Below are positions 41,629 through 50,859 of a DNA stretch of 64,000 nt, in pieces (position 1 is the first letter of the stretch; each line of letters starts with the position of its first letter). Location: the NCBI RefSeq assembly GCF_014844075.1, contig NZ_CP062165.1, positions 1,240,001 to 1,304,000 on the forward strand. Direction: 5' to 3'. The notes beneath the pieces are model-generated. The model ran no database searches and was not told the DNA's origin. It saw only the letters and a list, made by a program, of their open reading frames with translations. This DNA comes from Paenibacillus sp. JNUCC-31 (GTDB taxonomy: Bacteria > Bacillota > Bacilli > Paenibacillales > Paenibacillaceae). The position numbers were made by a program, and so were the translations under genes.

Positions 41629-43221
41629 CTAACACTCCCCTTCCAGCTCCGCATCTGTCCAATGAAGCTGAACACCCTGCCGAATCAGCTGTGCCTGATA
41701 GGACTGAAGATGCTCATCTGTCTCTCTTACTGCTGTCGGTTCTACCTGATTGGCAATCGCATATGCCGCAAGGGTACCGGATGCCTCACCAATATTCCAT
41801 TCGGTGGGATGCAGACGGTAACAGCCGTTCGCGATCTGGGTCATGGAAATATTTTTGCAGGCTGGAAGCAGGTTCTTCATCCGCACCGGGATCAGCGAGC
41901 CCAAGGGAATCTCATAGGGATGATTAGGAATATAAAAGGTCCGCTGACTCACGGTTGTGGGATGGAGATCCAGATGATAGCTGCCTACCCCTACGCTGTC
42001 CTTGTAACGTTTTGCTCCCTTTGCCCCACGCAATTCCTTGCTCACGTCCTGTTCGGTTACGGTATACAGGCCGCGGATTCGACGTGATTCCCGAATATAC
42101 GGAGCTTTTGCGAGACCATCATCCGTGCCCAGCACATCTCCGCGCAACCGTACGCCGGGGTAGCCCCGTCCTCCATCGAGGCGGGGAGCCTCCGTTTGAA
42201 GCCAATACACCAAAGAGAGCGTAAGCTGCCTTGCGCTATCCAGATGTTGTTGCCTTTCCTCTGGGGATACCCCGATCAGGGGACCAGCATAATAATCGTT
42301 CAGCGCCCAGTTAAGCAGTGTAACTTCACCGTCGTTCAACGGTTCTGACCATAGTTCGGGATCAACGATCCGACGATAATCCCATAAGGAGACAACACCC
42401 TGTTCATTCGGGAACATCGTGAACTCTTTCAGCTTGGAGGTATCATTGGCATCTGAAGCATACCAGCTCAGGATCGGATACGATGAGAACGAGGGAACAT
42501 ACTGACGCCAGTAGTCATATTCCCGAGGACGGGAAATCGTGAAGTTTCCATCGTGTACATAATCCACCGCCGCCACATGGGTAATCGACTGCATATCTAG
42601 CGGGTCCGCTTCTTCCAGGGCATGAGGCTCACCCGTCTCACGCCTAGATTCTGCTCCGCTTACATGCTCCACTCCGGCAAGGGGCAGCAGATCGCTGCAT
42701 TCTGTGGCATCCAGATAATAGGCCCCCCGGAGCTTAATCAATCCTCCCGTTCGCCCTTCCTGCACAGTCACGCCAGTCACCCGATCACCTGCTGTATCCA
42801 CATGAACGGGTACGGTATGATAGAGCACTTCAATCCGTCCAGTATTCACATAGGGAGCAAGCATCTCGTGCAGAACCGCAAGTGCTACCTTGGGCTCATG
42901 CGTCAAACGGCTGACCCAGCCATTGCCAGGGTTCAGAATGGGATTACACCTAGCGGATTCTGTAAGCGGGTAATTCCGTCTGTAATAATCCCTGACTCTG
43001 CTGCGAAACTCACGGTACGAAGCAGTGCAGCCGGATTGTTCAATCCAGCGGTGCTCATCCGGTGGCACTGCTTGTGAGGTCAATTGACCACCAAGCCAGT
43101 CCGTCTCTTCCGTCAAAAGAACCCGCTGACCCGCTTTGGCTGCGGCCAGTGCAGCTGCCGTCCCGCCAAGTCCGCCACCGATAATAACAACATCAGTGCA
43201 TTTTTCCTGCTCCATAGCCAT
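41629..43221 (-). CDS. FAD-dependent oxidoreductase of the amino-sugar operon
   Basis: About 530 residues from the ATG at 43221, chosen because AAGGAGGAG lies just upstream; an in-frame start at 43326 would run into the ROK kinase gene. DVVIIGGGLGGTAAALAAAKAGQRVLLTEETDWLGGQLTSQ is the FAD-binding Rossmann motif of the FAD_oxidored (PF12831) family. A YYLDATECSDLL segment and a final HPTEWNIGEASGTLAAYA are typical of it. It is cytosolic. Members often sit in carbohydrate loci, and the substrate is unknown. Last gene of the operon, ending against the vWA gene's terminator. Confidence 0.8.
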   Translation of the reverse strand: MAMEQEKCTDVVIIGGGLGGTAAALAAAKAGQRVLLTEETDWLGGQLTSQAVPPDEHRWIEQSGCTASYREFRSRVRDYYRRNYPLTESARCNPILNPGNGWVSRLTHEPKVALAVLHEMLAPYVNTGRIEVLYHTVPVHVDTAGDRVTGVTVQEGRTGGLIKLRGAYYLDATECSDLLPLAGVEHVSGAESRRETGEPHALEEADPLDMQSITHVAAVDYVHDGNFTISRPREYDYWRQYVPSFSSYPILSWYASDANDTSKLKEFTMFPNEQGVVSLWDYRRIVDPELWSEPLNDGEVTLLNWALNDYYAGPLIGVSPEERQQHLDSARQLTLSLVYWLQTEAPRLDGGRGYPGVRLRGDVLGTDDGLAKAPYIRESRRIRGLYTVTEQDVSKELRGAKGAKRYKDSVGVGSYHLDLHPTTVSQRTFYIPNHPYEIPLGSLIPVRMKNLLPACKNISMTQIANGCYRLHPTEWNIGEASGTLAAYAIANQVEPTAVRETDEHLQSYQAQLIRQGVQLHWTDAELEGEC

Positions 43222-43270
43222 GCGCTTTCTCCTCCTTGTCACTGCCTCCGAGTCAGGCTGATCCGTCTTG

Positions 43271-44179
43271 CTACAGCCGCTCCATAGCCAGTCTTGCCGC
43301 CCCGAAGCAACCAGCCCGGTTGCCAAGTTCAGCAGCTACAATCCGGTCTGCCAGCCCTTCACGGTGCAGCTTGTTGGTAAGCCGATGCCACCATATGGCA
43401 TGGTCATGAATCACTCCACCACCGAGGATAATCAACTCGGGATCCATCGATGCACTGATATTGGCCATAACCAGCGCCAAGTCGGCAGTGTATTGCTCCA
43501 GAACGATGAGCGCAGCTGCTTCTCCCCTTCCTGCGGCTGCCATGATTTCACGGCCATGAGTATACGTGCTCTCCGTCTGTTCCAGTGCAATCCGCTGCAG
43601 CGCACTGCCAGAGACATATTGCTCCACACAACCCTGTTTGCCACAATTGCAAGGATGCCCTCCAGGTACGAGTACGCTGTGTCCCCAGTCCCCACCGCGC
43701 CAGCCAGCCCCGCGCAGCAGTCGACCTTGACACATGTTGGCACCTCCAACACCGGTGCCAAGAGTCAGCATCACCAGGCTTTGCTTGTCACGTCCTGCCC
43801 CAAGCCACGCCTCGCCAAGCAACGCGGCATTGGCATCGTTATCCGCAACTGCAGGCAATCCGAACGTTTCCTTCGCCCATTGCGTAAGCGGCATGCCCTG
43901 CCAGCCGGGTAAATTGTCAGTGGCGAAGATCACTTCCCCCGTAGTTACATTCACCCTGCCCGCTGAAGCGATGCCCACGGCCTCCACCTCGGCACATCTT
44001 GCCAGCAGCTCACTCAACAGCTCATTCAACTGACCAAGTATGCCTTTCCGGCCCTGACATGCCTCTGTTTCCCGTTCCATTTCCGCGAGAACCATTCCAG
44101 CTTCATTAACTACAAGCCCTTTGATTTCCGTGCCTCCGATATCCACACCAATGACCTGCCGCAGCTGCTTCTCCCCCAT
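43271..44179 (-). CDS. ROK-family sugar kinase, N-acylmannosamine kinase type
   Basis: 302 residues. ATP and sugar motifs are clear: IGVDIGGTEIKGLVV (phosphate 1), ADNDANAALLGEAWLGAG, TLGTGVGGA, and the ROK zinc/sugar signature HPCNCGKQGCVEQYVSG. With NanE next door, ManNAc is the likely substrate, so the pair would make ManNAc-6-P and epimerise it to GlcNAc-6-P; glucokinase activity is an alternative. It is separated from the RpiR gene by 13 bases. Confidence 0.82.
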   Translation of the reverse strand: MGEKQLRQVIGVDIGGTEIKGLVVNEAGMVLAEMERETEACQGRKGILGQLNELLSELLARCAEVEAVGIASAGRVNVTTGEVIFATDNLPGWQGMPLTQWAKETFGLPAVADNDANAALLGEAWLGAGRDKQSLVMLTLGTGVGGANMCQGRLLRGAGWRGGDWGHSVLVPGGHPCNCGKQGCVEQYVSGSALQRIALEQTESTYTHGREIMAAAGRGEAAALIVLEQYTADLALVMANISASMDPELIILGGGVIHDHAIWWHRLTNKLHREGLADRIVAAELGNRAGCFGAARLAMERL

Positions 44180-44192
44180 TCAGATACATGGT

Positions 44193-45020
44193 TCAATAAA
44201 TACGGTCAATTACCGCCCTTGCTGTCCATTCCTTCATCCTTTTGCTCTCTTCCACATGCAGTCCCTCCAACCCCTGGCAGAGAAGATCGATAATGAACAA
44301 CTGGGATATTTTGGCCCCGACGGACCCACCTTCGAGCGGAGATTCCTTCCCGGCAGTCAAAAGTACGATATCTGCAATGGAAGCAACAGGGGATTTTGCA
44401 TAATTCGTCATGGCAATAACCTTTGCTCCGTTCTGCTTGGCCTTCATCAGCATATCATTCGTATCCAGCGTGCTCCCCGACACACTGATTCCAAAAGCAA
44501 CATCACCTTCCCCCATCGTCACCGCCATCATGGACTGAATATGGCTGTCGGAATTGGCTTCCACACGCCGACCGATGCGCAAGAAGCGGTTTTTGGCATC
44601 GAGGGCCGTGATCCCTGAAGAGCCCACGCCAAAGAACTGTACATGTCGTGCCTGATCAAGGCACTGTACAGCCTGCTTCAGTTGTTCTCGATCCAGCATC
44701 CCCTGAGTCGACTGAAGCACACCTACCATGGAAGCATATAATTGGTCCGCAACATCACTCTCTTCACCCCCGCTTTCCGGAAGGTTCTGCCGTTTTGGCA
44801 GCCCCTGGGCCAACATCAGCTTGAAATCCTGGTAACCTTTAAACCCGATTTTACGACAGAAGCGCATCACCGTAGTCTCTCCCGTCCCAGCAAAATCAGC
44901 CAGCTCCGTCACGGATAGATAGATCAGGTTATCCGGATGCTCCACGACGCAACGAGCTACCTTCTGCTCCGACTTGGTCATTGAAGGGTAATACGTATTA
45001 ATTCGATCGTTCATTTCCAT
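44193..45020 (-). CDS. MurR/RpiR-family transcriptional regulator
   Basis: 275 residues. The N-terminal HTH_6 domain (TKSEQKVARCVVEHPDNLIYLSVTELADFAGTGETTVMRFCRKIGFKGYQDFKLML) is followed by a SIS domain from about 120 (VQFFGVGSSGITALDAKNRFLRIG, VSGSTLDTNDMLMKAKQNGAKVIAMTN) that binds phosphosugars. It overlaps the nanE gene by 23 bases. It probably controls this operon in response to an amino-sugar phosphate; a palindrome upstream of the importer gene (50613-50633) is a candidate operator. Confidence 0.88.
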   Translation of the reverse strand: MEMNDRINTYYPSMTKSEQKVARCVVEHPDNLIYLSVTELADFAGTGETTVMRFCRKIGFKGYQDFKLMLAQGLPKRQNLPESGGEESDVADQLYASMVGVLQSTQGMLDREQLKQAVQCLDQARHVQFFGVGSSGITALDAKNRFLRIGRRVEANSDSHIQSMMAVTMGEGDVAFGISVSGSTLDTNDMLMKAKQNGAKVIAMTNYAKSPVASIADIVLLTAGKESPLEGGSVGAKISQLFIIDLLCQGLEGLHVEESKRMKEWTARAVIDRIY

Positions 45021-45738
45021 CGTTTCTCATCCTCGCTTTTGTCGTCACTGCCGCAAACCGCCGGGTAATCAGCTGGGGCCGTGTTATCGCGGAGCCTACC
45101 ACAACAGCGTAGGCCCCCAGTTCCAGCGCCTTTTCCACCTGGGAAGGCTGACTGATTCGGCCTTCAGCAATGACCGGAATCTTCAGACGCTGGGCAGCTA
45201 GCTTCAGCAGCTCCAGATTCGGTCCATCCTGCTGCCGGGAGTAAGGGGTGTAACCGGAAAGTGTAGTTGAGACACAACTAACTCCTAGCGATTCAGCATA
45301 TACCGCCTCCTCCAGAATGGAGATGTCTGCCATGGAAACCGTTCCGCTGTCGTTCAGAAAGCCTGTAATTTGCTCAAGCGTATCATTCTCCGGCCGCTTC
45401 TGCCGGGTCGCATCCAATGCAATGATGTCTGCACCAGCCTCCAGCAGCTCGTCGATTTCTCTCATCGTGGGGGTGATATATACAGCAGAATCCGGGTAAT
45501 TGCGCTTCACAATACCGATGACTGGCAGCGATACGGCTTGTTTGATGGCCCGCACATCCGCAGCACCGTTCGCCCGAATCCCGGCTGCCCCGCCTTCTTC
45601 AGCCGCTGCAGCCATCCGCGCCATGTACACCGCGCCGTGCAGCGGCTCATCCGGCAGCGCCTGACAGGAAACAATCAGCCCCTGATGCAGTTTCTCCAGG
45701 ACCATTTTTTTCAGGCTTCCCACCTTCTCTCTCATCAT
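44998..45738 (-). CDS. nanE: N-acylglucosamine-6-phosphate 2-epimerase NanE
   Basis: 246 residues, TIM-barrel. Family motifs are LIVSCQALPDEPLHG, AAAAEEGGAAGIRANG, LPVIGIVKRNYPDSAVYITPT, ADIIALDAT, VSTTLSGYTPYS and IPVIAEGRISQP. It interconverts ManNAc-6-phosphate and GlcNAc-6-phosphate. It lies between the DUF4127 gene and the RpiR regulator with no intergenic space. No NanA lyase is present in the window, so the sialic acid route is only suggested. Confidence 0.92.
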   Translation of the reverse strand: MMREKVGSLKKMVLEKLHQGLIVSCQALPDEPLHGAVYMARMAAAAEEGGAAGIRANGAADVRAIKQAVSLPVIGIVKRNYPDSAVYITPTMREIDELLEAGADIIALDATRQKRPENDTLEQITGFLNDSGTVSMADISILEEAVYAESLGVSCVSTTLSGYTPYSRQQDGPNLELLKLAAQRLKIPVIAEGRISQPSQVEKALELGAYAVVVGSAITRPQLITRRFAAVTTKARMRNDGNERSN

Positions 45739-47286
45739 CTAATTCTTCAGCCCAGGGGCGGCAGGAACAAACCGTACAGAGAGCCCAACTTCGAACATCC
45801 GGTTCCACGGCATGTAACAATTGGTAATCTCTACACTCCCAGAAGAACTGTCTATTCGTACAGCAAGCTCCTGACGCAGCCGTTCCTCTACTCGGGTAGC
45901 GATACGGCCGTGTGGCCCATCCAGCAGATATTTGCCATACCCCATCTCCTGCACCGGGCCATTACTCAGTTCTCCCCGCACAACTGAACAATAGCAGACA
46001 TCTTCGGCATACCGCAGCGCCAGAAAATCAAGATGTTCTTGTGTACGCCCATAGATCAGATAGATCATGGCCTGCGAGATGACGGTCCCGAGCGAATTGG
46101 AACTGGTATTCCAGGCCGCATATCCGGCAAGATCGAATAACATGTCTTTTTGCCGCAGCATCTTGACCAGCTTCTGATCACCGCCATTGGCGTACCCGAC
46201 ATCCGCAACTGCAGTCGGTTTCCCCTTGCATCGGAGCAGATAATCCCCGTATTCAATTAATTCCATCAGGTTCCGGTACACATCATAACTGTAAAAAGAA
46301 TGCTGCTGCGATACCGCCTCTGCCATCGTCTCACCCGGTGTACTGATCAGCAGAATCAGATCCGCTTCATCTGCACTTGATGCAATGAGCCCGCCTGCGG
46401 CCAGAATCTGATACTTCAGGGTCTCATAGAAAAATCGATCCTCGAACAGCGGCGTAACAAACGCTCCCTGCACAGACGACAAGCGGGGATACACAAGCGG
46501 CATTCGGCCGCGGGTCTTGTTCATCATCCGGGTAAGCAGTACGCAGCCCACTTCGTCTGCTCCTGGATACATATAGACCTTAAGCTCCAGATCCAGAGCA
46601 GTAATGCTTGCCCGGACCTTCTCTTGATCCTTCGCCGTATGACCATAAGGCGCTGAATCATCCTGCGGAACAATCATGAAATCGATAATTCCTTCCTTTA
46701 CCAGAGCCATCACCTGTTGGTTCGCTGCAATATTGATCGCCCTTCGCCGAAGGTAATCCTCCAGCACCTTGGCTGGCAGCCGGGTATCAATATCATTCAG
46801 TTCGGCGATCTCCTCGTCAGTCGCAATCCCCAGTTCCAGCCGATGGCTGATGAAACCCTTGCGGAAGATTTCCCGCCCCCAATCCGCATAATAGTCCGGT
46901 TCTTCATCCGACAGGGAATATTGCGGACAGCGCATAATCAGTTGGAACGCGTATAAGGTCAGCTGAGGATGACGTTCCTTGATTCCCCTAAGTCGCTCCA
47001 GACGTTCGGTCAGTTCTTCCGGCTTCAGCTCATGCAGTCTCGATGGAATAATACCGCCATATAGAAGTGTATCCAGCGCGACAACAGCACCGTCTGCCCC
47101 TGTACAGCTTTCCTCGAACCAGGACCAGAGCTGGTCCACATCACCAGGGCGTTTCTTGAGTCCCATCTTTTCCAAGGGTGGACGTTCCACTGTGAATTCT
47201 GTCCCATGGGCCAATAAATAAGGGAAATTATAATTGCAAGGCCGTTCATCCAACGGGACAAGTGCTAGCTTATACTGCTTTGGCAT
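45739..47286 (-). CDS. DUF4127 family protein
   Basis: About 515 residues from the ATG at 47286 (AAGGGTGAT upstream; a GTG lies four codons earlier). LALVPLDERPCNYNFPYLLA at the N-terminus and DGAVVALDTLLYGGIIPSRLH are hallmarks of DUF4127, a family conserved in Firmicute sugar loci. It is cytosolic and probably an enzyme, but I know of no established activity. Tight coupling to nanE suggests it handles a glycan or sialate-like intermediate. Confidence 0.85.
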   Translation of the reverse strand: MPKQYKLALVPLDERPCNYNFPYLLAHGTEFTVERPPLEKMGLKKRPGDVDQLWSWFEESCTGADGAVVALDTLLYGGIIPSRLHELKPEELTERLERLRGIKERHPQLTLYAFQLIMRCPQYSLSDEEPDYYADWGREIFRKGFISHRLELGIATDEEIAELNDIDTRLPAKVLEDYLRRRAINIAANQQVMALVKEGIIDFMIVPQDDSAPYGHTAKDQEKVRASITALDLELKVYMYPGADEVGCVLLTRMMNKTRGRMPLVYPRLSSVQGAFVTPLFEDRFFYETLKYQILAAGGLIASSADEADLILLISTPGETMAEAVSQQHSFYSYDVYRNLMELIEYGDYLLRCKGKPTAVADVGYANGGDQKLVKMLRQKDMLFDLAGYAAWNTSSNSLGTVISQAMIYLIYGRTQEHLDFLALRYAEDVCYCSVVRGELSNGPVQEMGYGKYLLDGPHGRIATRVEERLRQELAVRIDSSSGSVEITNCYMPWNRMFEVGLSVRFVPAAPGLKN

Positions 47287-47342
47287 GAATGTGATCACCC
47301 TTTCTGTGCTTGGGGTCCGGTCATCTTCGTATCTCGTTGGCT

Positions 47343-48191
47343 CTATCCTTTAATCGCACCTGCAATGCCTTCCATGTAGTATTTCTGTGTGAAGAGAAAC
47401 ACAATGATAATGGGCAGCACCGAAATCATCGTTCCGGCGGCAATCCAGCCAAAGTTATATGAGAACTGACCGTTCAGATACGTAAGTGCTGCTGCCAGCG
47501 GATATTTCTGCGGATCATCCAGCACTACAATCGGCCACAGGAAATTGTTCCAGAATGCCATAACCTCCAGCAAGCCGATGACGGCAATGCCCGGTTTGAC
47601 CAGTGGCATGACGAGCTGTACGAAGATACGAAACTCGGAGGCTCCATCCATTTTGCCAGAATCCCTGATATCCACCGGTATGCCCAAGAAAGTCTGCCGC
47701 ATCAGAAAGATGTTGAACACCGACACCGCAGCTGGAAGCACCACCCCAAGAAACGTATTGCCCAGATTGAAGGCCTGTATGGTCAAATAATGCACAATCA
47801 TGGCCGTTGCCGACGGAATAACCATGGTCGAGATCAGCAGCGTAAATACCAGATTCCTTCCCTTGAACCGGAAAACCGCCAGCGGATATGCCGTCAGACA
47901 GGACAAAACAATGTTGAAAACCACACCAAGCAGGGTGATGACTACGGTATTCATAATGTAGCGCGGAAACTCCATGAACTCCCACACCTGCACATAGTTG
48001 TCGAATGCGATGAACGTAGGCAGGATCGCTGGCGGATTGGCGAACACATTGCGACCCGGCATAAGCGATACACTAAGCAGCCACAGGAAAGGACCCATCA
48101 TGAACAAGGCAAGCAGGATTAACAGCACATAGGTGATCACATAGCGAAGACATGTTTTCATTTTTTTAGACGAAAGTGTACTCAGAATCAA
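47343..48191 (-). CDS. ABC sugar permease (MalG/AraQ type)
   Basis: 282 residues from a TTG with GGGGTGA upstream, overlapping the previous permease stop. It is a six-segment integral membrane protein: CLRYVITYVLLILLALFMMG at the start, then TVVITLLGVVFNIVLSCLTAYPLAVF, and an EAA-type loop DGASEFRIFVQLVMPLVKPG that contacts the ATPase. No ATPase gene is present, so a shared MsmX-type ATPase is likely. It imports the substrate bound by the lipoprotein at 49143-50474. Confidence 0.9.
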   Translation of the reverse strand: MILSTLSSKKMKTCLRYVITYVLLILLALFMMGPFLWLLSVSLMPGRNVFANPPAILPTFIAFDNYVQVWEFMEFPRYIMNTVVITLLGVVFNIVLSCLTAYPLAVFRFKGRNLVFTLLISTMVIPSATAMIVHYLTIQAFNLGNTFLGVVLPAAVSVFNIFLMRQTFLGIPVDIRDSGKMDGASEFRIFVQLVMPLVKPGIAVIGLLEVMAFWNNFLWPIVVLDDPQKYPLAAALTYLNGQFSYNFGWIAAGTMISVLPIIIVFLFTQKYYMEGIAGAIKG

Positions 48192-49069
48192 TAGGAATTC
48201 ACCCCGCCTTTCCGGTTCAGACGGAACACCAGCACGCTAAGCGCCCCTACTAACACACTGACAATCAATCCAAGTGCCGAGGCATAACCAAAGTTAAACT
48301 GCTCCAGCCCTTTTTGAAAAATATAAACACTTGAGGTCAACGTGGATGTTCCCGGTCCGCCTTTGGTCAAAATATAGACCTCGTCGAACACGCGGATCGC
48401 CCCCATTACCGAGATTAAGGTACAAAACAGAATATGCGGCCGCAACAAGGGAATGGTTACGTGAACAATCATTCTCAGCGGCCCGGCCCCATCCACCCGG
48501 GCTGCTTCATACAGATCAGCAGGAATGCCCTGAAGTCCTGCCAGATACAGCATCATGTAGTAGCCCAGGCCTTTCCACATGGTGATGAACATCAAAACAT
48601 ACAACGCCGTACTGCTCGTAGAGAGCCATGAGACCTGCTCGCTGAGAACGCCTGCCTTCAGCAGAAGATAATTGACCACGCCATTATTGCCCAAGAGCCA
48701 GCTCCAGATCAGCGCCACGGCAACCATTGAGGTTACAACCGGTATATAGTAGGCAGCCCGAAACATTTTGACACCCGGAATCCGGCTGTTGACCAGAATC
48801 GCCATTAAGATGGAGAGGAGTTGAATCACGGGTACAATCAGCACATACACCAGCGAATTCCACAGCGAAACCAGAAAGTTGTGATCTTTGAATGCACGAG
48901 TGAAGTTATCCAGTCCTACGTAATGCGTCTCCGTAATAACAGAATAATCGGTGAATGAGAGCGGTATCCCGTAAATAATCGGCCAAAAGGTAAACACCGC
49001 CAAAAACAATAAGCCTGGTGCCATAAACGCCCATGCGGTAAAAGATTCGGATCGAATCGCCTTATACAC
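48188..49069 (-). CDS. ABC sugar permease (MalF/UgpA type)
   Basis: About 293 residues from the GTG at 49069, which has GGGAGG at good spacing; a TTG 57 bases earlier lacks one. Segments include WAFMAPGLLFLAVFTFWPIIYGIPLSF and a C-terminal ALGLIVSVLVGALSVLVF. The EAA loop reads DGAGPLRMIVHVTIPLLRPH. It forms the heterodimeric channel with the overlapping downstream permease. Confidence 0.9.
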   Translation of the reverse strand: MYKAIRSESFTAWAFMAPGLLFLAVFTFWPIIYGIPLSFTDYSVITETHYVGLDNFTRAFKDHNFLVSLWNSLVYVLIVPVIQLLSILMAILVNSRIPGVKMFRAAYYIPVVTSMVAVALIWSWLLGNNGVVNYLLLKAGVLSEQVSWLSTSSTALYVLMFITMWKGLGYYMMLYLAGLQGIPADLYEAARVDGAGPLRMIVHVTIPLLRPHILFCTLISVMGAIRVFDEVYILTKGGPGTSTLTSSVYIFQKGLEQFNFGYASALGLIVSVLVGALSVLVFRLNRKGGVNSY

Positions 49070-49142
49070 CCCGTTATGCCTCCCTCTCCTCAAGGATCGA
49101 GGGGAGAACGAACTCCCCCACCACAAGCTTTTCCGCGATTGT

Positions 49143-50474
49143 TTAAGAGCCCTGGCTCAGGATATTGTTCACTTCATTCTCCACAGCATTCAGTGTCTCT
49201 TTAATGTCTGCTCCATTCATCAGAATTTCCTGCAGCCCCCGCGTCAGTGCGGAGTTGATATCTGCAGCACTCGGGACACCGACCATATAATCCGTCGCTT
49301 TGTCGAGACTCTGGGAAGAAGCGACCTTTGCTTCCGCTTCCAGCGAACCGTTGGATTCCGTAAAGAACGGATCTTGAATGGAGGCTTTGCTCGACGGCAA
49401 TGTGTTGGCTACCTTGGAGAAGGCAGTCTGATTCTCGGAATTGGTAATAAAAGCGGCAAATTCTACAGCCTGCTCGGGATTCTTGGACTTCTGCGGCACA
49501 ACGAGGTTCATGGAGTTGGAGAGTCGCAAGTTGGCTTTGCCCGTTGGAAGCGGTACAGCAATCGTATTCTTGTAAACATCCGGCGCAGACTTCTTAATGA
49601 AATTGATAAAGGTTGGCCCCGACAATTGGAAAGCGACCTGCTCGCCGGAAAAGTATTGGATCTGCTTGCTAAATTCCGCATCCTCCTTCAGTACCACACC
49701 TTCGGCCATCAAATCTCGCATTTGGGCGATCATCGCCTCAGCTTCCGGCGTGTTGAAAGCAGCGGCAGTTTTATCCTCATTCAGAATCGGGATGCCATCG
49801 ATCGGGAACAACTTGGAGACCAGCTGCTGCGCATATCCCGCAACTCCAGTCTTCTCATGAACCTGACGGCCCCACTCAACCAGCTCCTCCCGAGTCTGGG
49901 GTGGATTCGCCGGGTCAAGGCCCGCTTGCTGCACCAGCTTGGTATTCATGAACAGCACTTCCGTACCTGTGTACCAGGGAAGCGCGTAAGCCTTGCCATT
50001 CAAGATCGTGGAATTATAAATGCCTTCAAAATAACTCTTCGCTTCCTCATCTGTGAGGTATTCGCTCAGATTCAGCAGGGCTCCCTTGCTTCCCAACTGA
50101 CTGGCAAATTCGGTGTTCAGATTCACCACATCAGGGCTGTTGCCGCTGGCCGTACTGGTCAACAAACGCTGCGAAATCGCATCATAAGGGTAGTCCTTCC
50201 ACTCCACCGTCACACCAGGATGACTGCTCTCATACTTAGCAATCAGATCATTAAAGTAATCATTGAAGGTGGGTTGCAGTGCAATGGTCCAAAACTCCAG
50301 AGTGACAGGCTCTCCAGTCGTAGCACCTTTGTCGACTTCTGTGCCTGTTCCCCCAGCGCTTGTCGGACTTGGCGTACCCGCCGTATTGCCATTCCCTCCG
50401 CAGGCGGCAAGCAGCATCGACATCATAACGACGAACAGCAAAGATACTGTGAAACCCTTTTTGTTGGTGGTCAC
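49143..50474 (-). CDS. Extracellular solute-binding lipoprotein of the sugar ABC importer
   Basis: About 443 residues from the GTG at 50474, preceded by GAGGGGGA; the longer frame to 50600 would add a non-hydrophobic stretch before the signal. The lipoprotein signal VSLLFVVMMSMLLAACGG has its lipobox Cys at about residue 25, and a Gly/Thr/Ser spacer follows. The family 1 binding fold includes VTLEFWTIALQPTFNDYFNDLI and YALPWYTGTEVLFMNTKLV. It is anchored outside the membrane and delivers sugar to the two permeases. First gene of the operon. Confidence 0.9.
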   Translation of the reverse strand: MTTNKKGFTVSLLFVVMMSMLLAACGGNGNTAGTPSPTSAGGTGTEVDKGATTGEPVTLEFWTIALQPTFNDYFNDLIAKYESSHPGVTVEWKDYPYDAISQRLLTSTASGNSPDVVNLNTEFASQLGSKGALLNLSEYLTDEEAKSYFEGIYNSTILNGKAYALPWYTGTEVLFMNTKLVQQAGLDPANPPQTREELVEWGRQVHEKTGVAGYAQQLVSKLFPIDGIPILNEDKTAAAFNTPEAEAMIAQMRDLMAEGVVLKEDAEFSKQIQYFSGEQVAFQLSGPTFINFIKKSAPDVYKNTIAVPLPTGKANLRLSNSMNLVVPQKSKNPEQAVEFAAFITNSENQTAFSKVANTLPSSKASIQDPFFTESNGSLEAEAKVASSQSLDKATDYMVGVPSAADINSALTRGLQEILMNGADIKETLNAVENEVNNILSQGS

Positions 50475-50612
50475 GCAACATTCCCCCTCAGTTTGGTGTA
50501 AGACGGGAGCCAGCGCTTGCGTCCGATGTCCTGACTTATCACTCCATCTTTCCAATGGAGTATATGCAGCATCAGGAATGAGAATGAAGTATTTTTCCAT
50601 AAAATAATTAAA

Positions 50613-50633
50613 AAAAGAAATAATTTTTCTTTT
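50613..50633. promoter_or_regulatory. Candidate RpiR operator upstream of the amino-sugar operon
   Basis: AAAAGAAA-TAATT-TTTCTTTT, a perfect inverted repeat about 140 bases upstream of the lipoprotein gene, in an AT-rich promoter region. RpiR-type regulators often bind GAAA/TTTC palindromes. AT-richness makes chance occurrence possible. Nothing else was found in 50475-50749. Confidence 0.35.
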
Positions 50634-50749
50634 GCGGGCGCCAAACTGAATATCTTTATAAATTGAACTAAAGAATATTTACATGTGCCACCCCGATGCC
50701 AGAACAACCTTCCGATCGCTGTCGTCATGCTAAATAAGAGCACAGAAAA

Positions 50750-50787
50750 AAGCCAGTCCGCCCCTCGCAAGGAAGATGAACTGGCTT
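50750..50787 (-). terminator. Terminator after the Ser/Thr kinase gene
   Basis: AAGCCAGT and ACTGGCTT arms; on the minus strand the stem is followed by TTTTTCTG. It lies about 70 bases after the kinase stop. Confidence 0.75.
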
Positions 50788-50859
50788 GTTTCTTGTATTA
50801 TATACGCGACATACGCTCATTAAGTGTAACTGTTCGTTTCGGCATAAAAGGCTTAACCC

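Noticed and set aside
49374-50501. 375-codon plus-strand frame
   Set aside because: It is antisense to the binding lipoprotein gene, has no RBS and shows no protein family features.
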